NCBI RefSeq assembly: GCF_006783905.1
Contig: NZ_VFPE01000001.1
Location: 124,001 to 188,000 of the forward strand
Length of the DNA stretch: 64,000 nucleotides
Origin: Microbacterium kyungheense
Lineage (GTDB): Bacteria > Actinomycetota > Actinomycetes > Actinomycetales > Microbacteriaceae
Direction of reading: 5' to 3'
Part shown: in pieces, positions 48,045 through 54,745 of the stretch
Position numbering within the stretch: position 1 is the stretch's first letter
How the letters are laid out: every line of letters begins with the position of its first letter
Translations under genes and position numbers: made by a program
Notes under the pieces: generated by a model
The model's input: the letters and a program-made list of their open reading frames with translations, nothing else
What the model was told of the DNA's origin: nothing
Database searches by the model: none

Positions 48045-48889
48045 TCGTCGCCCGCACCATCGCCGAGCTGCGCGCGGCGCTGCAGTCGCGCCCAGGCGAC
48101 GGCGCCGTCGGTCTCGTGCCCACGATGGGCGCGCTGCACGAAGGGCACGCCACGCTGCTGCGCTCCGCGCGCGCGACCGACGCGGTTGTCGTGATGTCGA
48201 TCTTCGTCAATCCGACGCAGTTCAACGAGCAGGCCGATCTGGCCGCCTATCCGCGCACCGAGGACGCCGACCTCGCCCTCGCCGAGGCCGAGGGCGTCGA
48301 CGTCGTGTTCGCGCCCGAGGCGGCCGAGATGTATCCGGCCGGATTCGCGACCACCGTGAGCGTCGCCGGTCCGATCGCCGAGACGCTCGAGGGAGCGCAG
48401 CGCGGTCGCGCGCACTTCGACGGCGTGGCGACGGTCGTCACGAAGCTGCTGCTGGCCGCACTGCCCGATCGCGCGTACTTCGGGGCCAAGGACGCGCAGC
48501 AGGTCGCGGTGATCCGGCGGTTCGTGGCCGACCTCGGCATCCCCGTCGAGCTCGTCGTCTGCCCGACGTCGCGTGACTCCGACGGTCTCGCCCGATCGAG
48601 CCGCAACACGCGCCTGACTCCGGACGAGCGGGCCCGTGCACTCGCGATCCCGCGTGCGCTGCAGGCGGTGAGGGATGCCGCCGCCGACGGTGTCGCCGAC
48701 GCCGGAGCGCTGCGCGCCCGGGCACTCGAGGAGCTCGACGCCGCCGGCATCCATCCCGAGTACGTCGCGTTCGTCCACCCCGACACGTTCGCCCCGGTCG
48801 CCGAGGTCGACGGCCCCGTGCTCGTCGCCGTCGCGGCGCGCGTCGGCCGCACTCGGCTGATCGACAACACCGTCATAGGAGGTGCGTGA
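48041..48889 (+). CDS. panC: Pantothenate synthetase
   Basis: 282 residues, normal length. It joins pantoate and beta-alanine with ATP. Adenylate-forming HIGH-type motif MGALHEGHATLL (HEGH at 33-36), SIFVNPTQFNEQADLAAYPRT, FDGVATVVTKLLL, YFGAKDAQQVAVIRRFVADL and SSRNTRLTPDERARA are all diagnostic. ATGA overlap with the DUF2520 gene. Confidence 0.97.
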   Translation: MIVARTIAELRAALQSRPGDGAVGLVPTMGALHEGHATLLRSARATDAVVVMSIFVNPTQFNEQADLAAYPRTEDADLALAEAEGVDVVFAPEAAEMYPAGFATTVSVAGPIAETLEGAQRGRAHFDGVATVVTKLLLAALPDRAYFGAKDAQQVAVIRRFVADLGIPVELVVCPTSRDSDGLARSSRNTRLTPDERARALAIPRALQAVRDAAADGVADAGALRARALEELDAAGIHPEYVAFVHPDTFAPVAEVDGPVLVAVAARVGRTRLIDNTVIGGA

Positions 48890-49746
48890 TGCCCGCCAGG
48901 GTCACGCTGCAACGGCTCGCCGAGATGAAGGCGCGGCGCGAGCCGATCGTCATGGTCACCGCGTACGACTATCCCACCGGCCGCACGGCCGAGCAGGCCG
49001 AGGTCGACATGGTGCTCGTCGGCGATTCGGGCGCGCAGGTCGTGCTCGGTCATGACTCGACCGTCGCGGTCACCGTCGACGAGATGCTCGTGCTCGCGGG
49101 GGCGGTGCGTCGCGCCGTGCACACCGCGTTCGTCGTCGCGGATCTGCCGTTCGGGTCCACCGAGGTGTCGGACGAGCAGGCGATCGCCACCGCCGTCCGC
49201 TTCGTGAAGGAAGCGGGCGCCGACGCCGTCAAGCTCGAGGGCGGCGGCGAGGCGCGGCTGTCGCGCATCCGTGCGATCGCCGACGCCGGCATCCCGGTCG
49301 TCGCGCACGTCGGTCTCACGCCCCAGACCGCCGTCGCACTCGGCGGGCTGCGCGCCCAGGGTCGTACGGCCGACTCGGCGGCGCGCATCGTGCGCGAAGC
49401 CCTCGCCGTGCAGGACGCCGGCGCCAGCGTGGTCGTCATCGAGGCGGTCCCCGCCGACGTCGCCGCGGTCGTGCTGCCGCACCTGCGGATCCCCGTGATC
49501 GGGATCGGCGCCGGCCCCGCCGACGGCCAGGTGCTCGTCGTCCATGACCTGCTCGGCATCACCGAGGGAAAGACCGCCGCCTTCGTGAAGCGCTACGGCG
49601 CCATCGGCCCCGACATGGTCGCGGGCGTCGCCGCGTATGCGCGCGAAGTGCGCAGCGGCGTCTTTCCCGGCACCGAGCACGTGTACTCCGCCACCGAGGT
49701 CGCCGTCGAGGCCGCGCGCGCCGCGCTGGAGGGGCGCGAGGCCTGA
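48889..49746 (+). CDS. panB: 3-methyl-2-oxobutanoate hydroxymethyltransferase
   Basis: 285 residues from ATG 48889 with GGAGG 7 bases upstream; a GTG one codon earlier is also possible. It makes ketopantoate from 2-ketoisovalerate and methylene-tetrahydrofolate. Motifs: VMVTAYDYPTGRTAEQAEVDMVLVGDSGAQVVLGHDST, VVADLPFGS, AVKLEGG, VVAHVGLTPQT, VIGIGAGPADGQVLVVHDLLGIT and FVKRYG. Metal ligands are Asp in VGDSG and in VADLPFG, with the Lys in VKLEGG. Last gene of the operon. Confidence 0.97.
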   Translation: MPARVTLQRLAEMKARREPIVMVTAYDYPTGRTAEQAEVDMVLVGDSGAQVVLGHDSTVAVTVDEMLVLAGAVRRAVHTAFVVADLPFGSTEVSDEQAIATAVRFVKEAGADAVKLEGGGEARLSRIRAIADAGIPVVAHVGLTPQTAVALGGLRAQGRTADSAARIVREALAVQDAGASVVVIEAVPADVAAVVLPHLRIPVIGIGAGPADGQVLVVHDLLGITEGKTAAFVKRYGAIGPDMVAGVAAYAREVRSGVFPGTEHVYSATEVAVEAARAALEGREA

Positions 49747-49757
49747 GCTTCGTTGCA

Positions 49758-49834
49758 CAGACTTCGCAGATTCGCGCGGAGTTCGCAGAATTCCACGTGT
49801 TCTCTGCGGGCCGGATGAGATTCTGCGAAGTCTG
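49758..49834. repeat. CACAGACTTCGCAG-type palindromic element, copy 2
   Basis: CAGACTTCGCAGA (49758-49770) pairs perfectly with 49822-49834; the space between holds a further TTCGCAGA and a TTCTCTGCG. It is homologous to the element at 34873-34957 and, like it, is followed by GGTGGATGCC (49840-49849). It lies between the convergent panB and small membrane protein genes. Confidence 0.8.
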
Positions 49835-49869
49835 AGAGCGGTGGATGCCTGTGCCTGAGCGCAGGGGGG

Positions 49870-50070
49870 TCAGACCGAGAAGGCGAACCAGATCGCCACC
49901 GCCAGCGCGGCGAGGGCGACGAGGGAGAGCCCGACGATCACGCGTATCGCGACGTCCGGCCATCGGAGTCGCACATCGACGGTGGCGACGCGGGCACGCG
50001 TGGCGACGAACACCGCGACGCTCATGATCGCGAACGTGGTCGCGAATGCGACGATCAGCACTGCTGGCAC
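49870..50070 (-). CDS. Small two-helix membrane protein
   Basis: 66 residues with two hydrophobic segments (VLIVAFATTFAIMSVAVFVA, about 4-23, and VIVGLSLVALAALAVAIWFAF, about 44-64) joined by a short basic loop (TRARVATVDVRLRWPDV). GTG start at 50070 follows GGAGG at ideal spacing, which is why I accept it. No homology is recognised. It stands alone between convergent panB and a divergent TIM-isomerase operon. Confidence 0.65.
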   Translation of the reverse strand: MPAVLIVAFATTFAIMSVAVFVATRARVATVDVRLRWPDVAIRVIVGLSLVALAALAVAIWFAFSV

Positions 50071-50093
50071 GGCACCTCCATTGGCCCGTTTTG

Positions 50094-50106
50094 GTAGACC
50101 CTACCT
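50094..50106. promoter_or_regulatory. Short inverted repeat upstream of the small membrane protein
   Basis: GGTAGACCCTACC has perfect 5-bp arms with a 3-base centre, 24 bases upstream of the GTG at 50070. It could be an operator; no matching site was seen elsewhere in the window. Confidence 0.3.
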
Positions 50107-50156
50107 GTTCGTCGCCCGACCGTGCGCAATCGGCCCCATGGCGTCGCGGCTGTGGA

Positions 50157-50186
50157 GAGTGGATGCCGGGCCCCCGGCATCCACTC
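50157..50186. terminator. 14-bp GGATGCC hairpin in a divergent region
   Basis: GAGTGGATGCCGGG (50157-50170) pairs perfectly with 50173-50186 with a 2-base loop. The genes on either side are read away from it (50070 minus, 50298 plus), so it is not the terminator of a visible gene. It may insulate the two promoters. Confidence 0.6.
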
Positions 50187-50215
50187 GCCCCGTGTCACCG
50201 TCTGTCGAAGCGCAT

Positions 50216-50233
50216 AACCTCCGCCTGGAGGTT
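50216..50233. promoter_or_regulatory. 18-bp operator AACCTCC-N4-GGAGGTT with promoter of the TIM isomerase operon
   Basis: AACCTCCGCCTGGAGGTT is a perfect 7-bp inverted repeat with a 4-base centre. TACTCT (50238-50243) lies just downstream as a -10, so the site fills the -35/-10 spacer. The same arms occur at 53103-53120 before the TetR gene, so TetR is the likely repressor. Confidence 0.8.
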
Positions 50234-50297
50234 TCTGCTACTCTGAGTCCGGCGGCAGCAAGCATGCCCCCTCTTCGCGTACGAAAGGAAGGTCGAC

Positions 50298-51125
50298 GTG
50301 GCCCTGCCAGAAGCGTCGGTTCAGCTCTACACACTCGCTGCGGAGTTCACCGCAGACATGAAGGGATCGCTCGACAAGCTCGCTGCGATCGGACTGCGCA
50401 ACGTCGAGGCGTTCGACTTCGTGCGCCGTCCCGACGAGATCCGCGCAGCGCTCGATGCGTCGGGCCTCGTCTCGCCCACGGGGCACGCGCCGCTGCTCTC
50501 GGACGAGCTGTGGACCCCTGACGGCTCGATCCCCACTCCCGCGCCCGAGGTCGTCTTCGAGGCCGCCGCGAAGGTCGGCATGAAGACCGTCATCGATCCC
50601 TTCGTCGCGCCCGAGCGCTGGGCGACGCTCGAGGGCGTCACCGACATCGCCGACCGCCTCAACCGGCTCACCGACACGGCCGCCACCTTCGGCCTCGAGG
50701 TCGGCTACCACAACCACGCGCAGGAGTTCATCGCCGACTTCGACGGCAAGACCGCGTACGAGCACTTCGTCTCGATCACCGACGAGCGCGTGGTCCTGGA
50801 GCTCGACCTGTACTGGGCCCTCGTCGGCGGCCAGGACGTCGTCGGACTCGTCTCGCGTCTCGGCGACCGCCTCGTCGCCGCTCACGTGAAGGACGGCATC
50901 GCGCCCGCGAGCAACCCGTTCGCGCCGGGTGCGGAGTCGTTCGGCTCCGACACGCTCGACCAGCGTCGCGCCGGTGAGGGCGAGGTTCCGCTCGCCGACG
51001 CGCTGCGTGCGGCATCCGCCCTCAAGTACGCCGTCATCGAGTACGACAACAACCCCGGCGATGACGTCTTCGCCGACATCGCGGCCAGCTACGCGTTCCT
51101 CATCGAAGGCGGGTTCGCCCGATGA
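50298..51125 (+). CDS. Sugar phosphate isomerase/epimerase-like TIM-barrel protein
   Basis: 275 residues starting at GTG 50298 with AAAGGAAGG upstream. Metal-site candidates are Glu in RNVEAFDF, His in VGYHNHAQEF, the acidic pair in VVLELDLYWAL, His in VAAHVKDG and Glu in AVIEYDNN, as in inosose-dehydratase/isomerase barrels (IolE/YcjR type). The YHNHxxEF and LDLYW motifs are typical. Its stop overlaps the next oxidoreductase (ATGA). Under the TetR operator at 50216. Substrate unknown, probably a keto-sugar or inositol derivative. Confidence 0.85.
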   Translation: MALPEASVQLYTLAAEFTADMKGSLDKLAAIGLRNVEAFDFVRRPDEIRAALDASGLVSPTGHAPLLSDELWTPDGSIPTPAPEVVFEAAAKVGMKTVIDPFVAPERWATLEGVTDIADRLNRLTDTAATFGLEVGYHNHAQEFIADFDGKTAYEHFVSITDERVVLELDLYWALVGGQDVVGLVSRLGDRLVAAHVKDGIAPASNPFAPGAESFGSDTLDQRRAGEGEVPLADALRAASALKYAVIEYDNNPGDDVFADIAASYAFLIEGGFAR

Positions 51126-52246
51126 GCGCGGTCGGCGTCGGCATCATCGGGGTCGGTGTCATCAGCGACACGTACCTCGCCAACCTGTCGTCCTTCCCGG
51201 ACGTCGAGGTGCTCATCGTCGGCGACCTGCTGCTCGACCGCGCCCAGGCGCAGGCCGAGAAGTACGGCGTCCCCGCGTTCGGCTCCGCCGAGGACGTGCT
51301 CGCCCACCCGGACGTGCAGCTCGTCGTCAACCTGACGATTCCGGCCGTCCACGTCGAGGTCTCGCGCGCGGCGATCGCGGCGGGCAAGCACGTGTGGACC
51401 GAGAAGCCGCTGGGGCTCGACCGCGAGGGCGCTGCCGAACTGCTGCGTGAGGCCGCAGAGGCCGGCCTGCGCGTCGGCTCCGCGCCCGACACGCTGCTCG
51501 GTCCGGGCTTCCAGGCTGCGCGCCGCGCGATCGAGGACGGCCGCATCGGCCGCCCCCTGTTCGCGCTGACGACGTTCCAGACGCAGGGACCCGACCTGTG
51601 GCACCCGAGCCCGGCGTTCCTCTTCGCCAACGGCGCCGGTCCGCTCCTCGACATGGGGCCGTACTACTTCTCGGCGCTCGTGAGCCTGCTCGGCCCGGTC
51701 GACCGCGTCGCGGCCGTCGGCACGAAGGCCCGCGAGGAGCGGCAGATCCACACCGGCCCGAACGCCGGCACCACGTTCCCGGTCGAGGTCCCCTCGACAA
51801 TCCAGATCGTCACGGCGTTCGAGAGCGGACAGCAGGCGCAGAGCCTGCTGAGCTTCGACTCGGCACTGGAGCGTCACGGCATCGTCGAGATCCACGGCAC
51901 CGAGGGCACCATCGTGATCCCCGACCCGAACCAGTTCACGGGACGCATCGCGTACGTGAAGCCGCTCGGGGTCATCCGTGACGGCATGTCGTTCGAGCAG
52001 GAGTGGATCGAGATCGAGCACGCCGACGTCCAGGTCGGACGCGGCCTCGGCGCGCTCGACATGGTGCGGGCGATCGCCGAGGGCCGGCCGCACGTCGCGT
52101 CGGGCGAGCTCGGGTTCCACGTGCTCGACATCCTGCTGTCGGCGCAGGAGTCCGCCGCGACCGGCGTGACCGTCGTCGTCGAGAGCACCGTGGCACCCGT
52201 GCCGCTGCTGCCCGAGAGCTTCGACCCCTTCGCCGCGACGCTCTGA
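51122..52246 (+). CDS. Gfo/Idh/MocA-family oxidoreductase
   Basis: 374 residues. Rossmann N terminus VGVGIIGVGVISDTYLANL, the family EKPLGLD (Lys near 98), and GAGPLLDMGPYYFSALVSLLGPV in place of the usual D-x-G-x-H helix (Tyr where His often sits). It oxidises or reduces a sugar-type substrate with NAD(P). Co-translated with the TIM isomerase at 50298; the pair resembles 21478-23507 in order but not in close sequence. Downstream lies a strong palindrome (52327-52414). Confidence 0.88.
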   Translation: MSAVGVGIIGVGVISDTYLANLSSFPDVEVLIVGDLLLDRAQAQAEKYGVPAFGSAEDVLAHPDVQLVVNLTIPAVHVEVSRAAIAAGKHVWTEKPLGLDREGAAELLREAAEAGLRVGSAPDTLLGPGFQAARRAIEDGRIGRPLFALTTFQTQGPDLWHPSPAFLFANGAGPLLDMGPYYFSALVSLLGPVDRVAAVGTKAREERQIHTGPNAGTTFPVEVPSTIQIVTAFESGQQAQSLLSFDSALERHGIVEIHGTEGTIVIPDPNQFTGRIAYVKPLGVIRDGMSFEQEWIEIEHADVQVGRGLGALDMVRAIAEGRPHVASGELGFHVLDILLSAQESAATGVTVVVESTVAPVPLLPESFDPFAATL

Positions 52247-52326
52247 GCTTCGCTTCCGGGACCGCGGGTCCGTCGGCCGAGTGCCGGCGACCCGCGGTCT
52301 TGTCGTGTGCCGGGCGGCCGGCATCC

Positions 52327-52414
52327 ATCGTCGACGACACACGATCTCGCCGAGAACACACGTCGTCCGCGCGGGTGACGTGTGTTCTCGGCGAGAACAT
52401 GTGATCTCGACGAC
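52327..52414. terminator. 38-base-arm palindrome with a perfect 20-bp inner stem
   Basis: Arms 52327-52364 and 52377-52414 match at about 32 of 38 positions. The inner 20 (TCTCGCCGAGAACACACGTC at 52345-52364 with 52377-52396) are perfect; the loop is 12 bases. It lies between the convergent oxidoreductase (stop 52246) and TetR (stop 52455) genes. GGCATCC lies just left of it and GGATGCC about 20 bases to its right. Confidence 0.8.
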
Positions 52415-52454
52415 CCGTCAGGCGTGAGTGAGGGGATGCCGGGCGCCCCGCGGG

Positions 52455-53072
52455 TCAGGCGGTGGGGCCTCCGCGCAACAGGCGGTCGAGCATGTCGAGC
52501 GCCGCTTCGTGGTCGACCGTCGCGTCGAGCAGCCATTGTGTCTGCAGCCCATCGGACGCGGCGATCACCAGCGCGGCGACCAGCGTGGGATCGAGATCGG
52601 CGCGCAGATGACCGGATGCCTGCAGCCCGCGCACCTGCTGGCCCATGTCGCTGCGCAGCCGGGCGAAGCGGTCCGTCGCGAACTGCTGCGCGGCGGGATG
52701 ATTGTCTTCCAGAGCCATCGCCACGAGCGTCGAATAGAGCTGGACGAGACCCGGGATCGCCCGGTTCTCTTCGGCGGCCAGCCGCATCGCCGCCGCGGGG
52801 CTCGAGTCCGCCGGCGGAGCATGCTTCTCGACGGTCGGCTTGCGCTGCGACTCGCGGTACACCTCGACGAGAAGCTCTTCGAGCGAGCCGAAGTAGTGCG
52901 TGAGCGCCGCGTGCGTCACGCCGACCTCCTGGGCGATTGCCCGCAGGCTGGTCTTCTGCGAGCCGCGCTGCGCGAACACCTCGATCGCCTTGTCGAGGAT
53001 CTCCTGGCGCCGCGCGATGCCCTTCGGATAGCGACCCCGTGGGCGGGGCGCATCGGCGGGCGAGGCGGTCAT
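52455..53072 (-). CDS. TetR-family repressor of the TIM isomerase-oxidoreductase operon
   Basis: 205 residues. N-terminal helix-turn-helix: ARRQEILDKAIEVFAQRGSQKTSLRAIAQEVGVTHAALTHYFGSLEELL (about 17-65). The C-terminal ligand domain is all-helical. ATG at 53072 has no Shine-Dalgarno, but a -10-like TATCAT (minus strand, 53079-53084) ends six bases upstream, so the mRNA is probably leaderless. The inverted repeat AACCTCC-N4-GGAGGTT lies at 53103-53120 and again before the operon at 50298, indicating autoregulation and control of that operon. The ligand is unknown. Confidence 0.9.
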   Translation of the reverse strand: MTASPADAPRPRGRYPKGIARRQEILDKAIEVFAQRGSQKTSLRAIAQEVGVTHAALTHYFGSLEELLVEVYRESQRKPTVEKHAPPADSSPAAAMRLAAEENRAIPGLVQLYSTLVAMALEDNHPAAQQFATDRFARLRSDMGQQVRGLQASGHLRADLDPTLVAALVIAASDGLQTQWLLDATVDHEAALDMLDRLLRGGPTA

Positions 53073-53102
53073 ACGCCGATGATACCCAGTGCGCGAAGAA
53101 AA

Positions 53103-53120
53103 AACCTCCAATCGGAGGTT
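53103..53120. promoter_or_regulatory. 18-bp operator AACCTCC-N4-GGAGGTT upstream of tetR
   Basis: AACCTCCAATCGGAGGTT has the same 7-base arms and 4-base spacing as the site at 50216-50233. It ends about 30 bases upstream of the TetR ATG, around the -35 region of its promoter. Confidence 0.8.
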
Positions 53121-53133
53121 CTGCCCCGGTGCC

Positions 53134-53625
53134 TCAGGCGACCAGCGCGAGCCCGAGGCAGGGGCCGATGATGATGAGCCACACGGCGGCGCTGACGATC
53201 AGCATGCCGGTCGCGAACCGCCGCCAGTGCCACGAGAGCATCAGGAGAGCCGGACCGATGAGCAGGACGATGAACGGGAGGAGCAGGACGAAGACCCCCC
53301 AGCTGCCGTAGGCGACCGAGAACATCACCGACAGCAGCATGATCATCGCGACGACCCCCACGACCTGTGCCCCCAGCCCGGTGAGCACTCCCGCCCACAC
53401 CGGTGGGCGCTTGACCGGTGCGGGGGACTGCGCACCCCCGACGGGGAACCTGGATGCCGGTGCCCCGGCTCCCGGGTACGCACCGGGCGGAGCGTACGGG
53501 GGCTGCTGCGGCGACGGCGGCCCATCGGAACCCGGCGCGGTCTCGGGCGTCGGCGGTTCGGGCGCCGGTTCGGGCGCCGGTTCGGGCTCGTCGCCGGGTG
53601 CCGGCGGTTCAGGTGTGCTGTTCAC
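53134..53625 (-). CDS. Proline-rich membrane protein
   Basis: 163 residues. The first 70 are disordered and rich in Pro, Glu, Gly and Ala (PEPAPEPAPEPP, PPYAPPGAYPGAGAP). Three hydrophobic segments follow (VLTGLGAQVVGVVAMIMLLSV; WGVFVLLLPFIVLLIGPALLML; FATGMLIVSAAVWLIIIGPCLGLAL). GTG at 53625 lies 17 bases inside the end of the Lgt-like gene, so it is translationally coupled to the lipid-related operon. No family recognised; function unknown. Confidence 0.8.
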   Translation of the reverse strand: MNSTPEPPAPGDEPEPAPEPAPEPPTPETAPGSDGPPSPQQPPYAPPGAYPGAGAPASRFPVGGAQSPAPVKRPPVWAGVLTGLGAQVVGVVAMIMLLSVMFSVAYGSWGVFVLLLPFIVLLIGPALLMLSWHWRRFATGMLIVSAAVWLIIIGPCLGLALVA

Positions 53626-54415
53626 GGGGGACCGTCCTTCCGATGCGCGTGGTCAGGGCGCCGCGCTGCGCCTTGTAGACGATGCGGGCGAGCAGCAGGG
53701 GGATCGTCACGAGGAGGAACAGCTGAGGCCGTGTGAGGCCGAGCCACGCGATGTCGTTGCCCCGCACGAACTCCACGCCGAAGCGGAAGACGCCGTACGC
53801 GGCGACGTAGAGCGTCAGCGTCTCGCCGGCGGCGATCGGGCGGTGCCGCAGCCAGAACCACAGGATCGCGAATGCGGCGAGGTGGAACGCGATCTCGTAC
53901 ACGAAGCTCGGGTGCAGCGGCACGCCGGCGGGCGACGCGGTGTAGGCGGCGGCGTCGGCGTCGAGCACGATGCCCCAGCCCGCGCCGGTCGGGGTGCCGG
54001 GCCGCTCGGTGAGGAGGCATCCGATGCGTCCGATCGCCATCGCGAGTGCGACGGCCGGCGCGAACAGGTCGCCGGTGCGCAGCGGATAGCGCACGATGCG
54101 CTTGGCGACGTGGACGCCGAGCCAGGCGCCGACGAGAGCGCTGAGCATCGAGGCGTTGCCGTGCAGCAGCTGTTCGGTGAAGCTCAGGTTCTTGGACGGA
54201 TCGAGATGCTGCGCCCACGTGCCCAGGCGTGAGAGGACGGCTGCCCCGGCGAGCGCGCCGAGCACGATGTAGGGGATCCGCTCGTCGGTGACACCGCGGC
54301 GCCGCTTCTCGATGAGGAACACGAGCCCGGCGGCGGCGAGACCCAGGGCGACGAACGCCGAGTGCGTGTCGATCGGCGGCCCCCAGCCCAGCAGATCGTG
54401 CAGCGTCGGGAACAT
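53609..54415 (-). CDS. Lgt-like membrane protein (prolipoprotein diacylglyceryl transferase homologue with altered site)
   Basis: 268 residues, about seven membrane segments. Lgt landmarks are present: LLHGNASMLSALVGAW (family HGG), AMAIGRIGCLLTERPG (signature GRxGN-F-N-x-E), LHPSFVYEI (HPxQxYE) and VFRFGVEFVRGND (RFxxEFxR). The HGG Gly is replaced by Asn, the signature Asn by Cys, and the Gln of HPSQ by Phe. True Lgt moves diacylglycerol from phosphatidylglycerol to lipoproteins. These substitutions and the radical SAM neighbour suggest a related but different lipid substrate or reaction. No good ribosome site was seen at 54415; it starts 7 bases after the preceding gene. Confidence 0.78.
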   Translation of the reverse strand: MFPTLHDLLGWGPPIDTHSAFVALGLAAAGLVFLIEKRRRGVTDERIPYIVLGALAGAAVLSRLGTWAQHLDPSKNLSFTEQLLHGNASMLSALVGAWLGVHVAKRIVRYPLRTGDLFAPAVALAMAIGRIGCLLTERPGTPTGAGWGIVLDADAAAYTASPAGVPLHPSFVYEIAFHLAAFAILWFWLRHRPIAAGETLTLYVAAYGVFRFGVEFVRGNDIAWLGLTRPQLFLLVTIPLLLARIVYKAQRGALTTRIGRTVPREQHT

Positions 54416-54421
54416 CGTGGA

Positions 54422-54745
54422 CTACGCTCCCGTGATCCAGCGCACCCAGAACGCGACCCAGAACGGCGTGGCGACGGCCGCGGCGACCGCGATGACCGAC
54501 AGGTACAGCAGCACGAGCCGGGTGTCGCCGAGCTTGCACCGCGAGCGCAGCAGCCCCGCACGGCGTGCGCGCGCATACCCCGCGATCGCGAGCAGGGCGA
54601 AGCCGAGCAGCGCGATCGGGCCGAGCACGCACGCCAGCAGCGCGACCGTCGTGTAGACGCACAGCCGCAGCGGATCGAACGGCGGCGCCGGATCGGGCAC
54701 CGTCGGATCGCGACGGTTGAGGCCGTCGAACTCCGCGGCGCTCAT
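54422..54745 (-). CDS. Small membrane protein between radical SAM and Lgt-like genes
   Basis: 107 residues; ATG at 54745 overlaps the radical SAM stop (ATGA). Two hydrophobic segments (LCVYTTVALLACVLGPIALLGFALLAIAGYA, possibly a re-entrant pair, and LVLLYLSVIAVAAAVATPFWVAFWVRWI) flank a basic loop (RARRAGLLRSRCKLGDT). No family recognised. The tight coupling implies a shared role, perhaps as membrane adaptor for the radical SAM enzyme. The longer open frame upstream is a shadow. Confidence 0.75.
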   Translation of the reverse strand: MSAAEFDGLNRRDPTVPDPAPPFDPLRLCVYTTVALLACVLGPIALLGFALLAIAGYARARRAGLLRSRCKLGDTRLVLLYLSVIAVAAAVATPFWVAFWVRWITGA

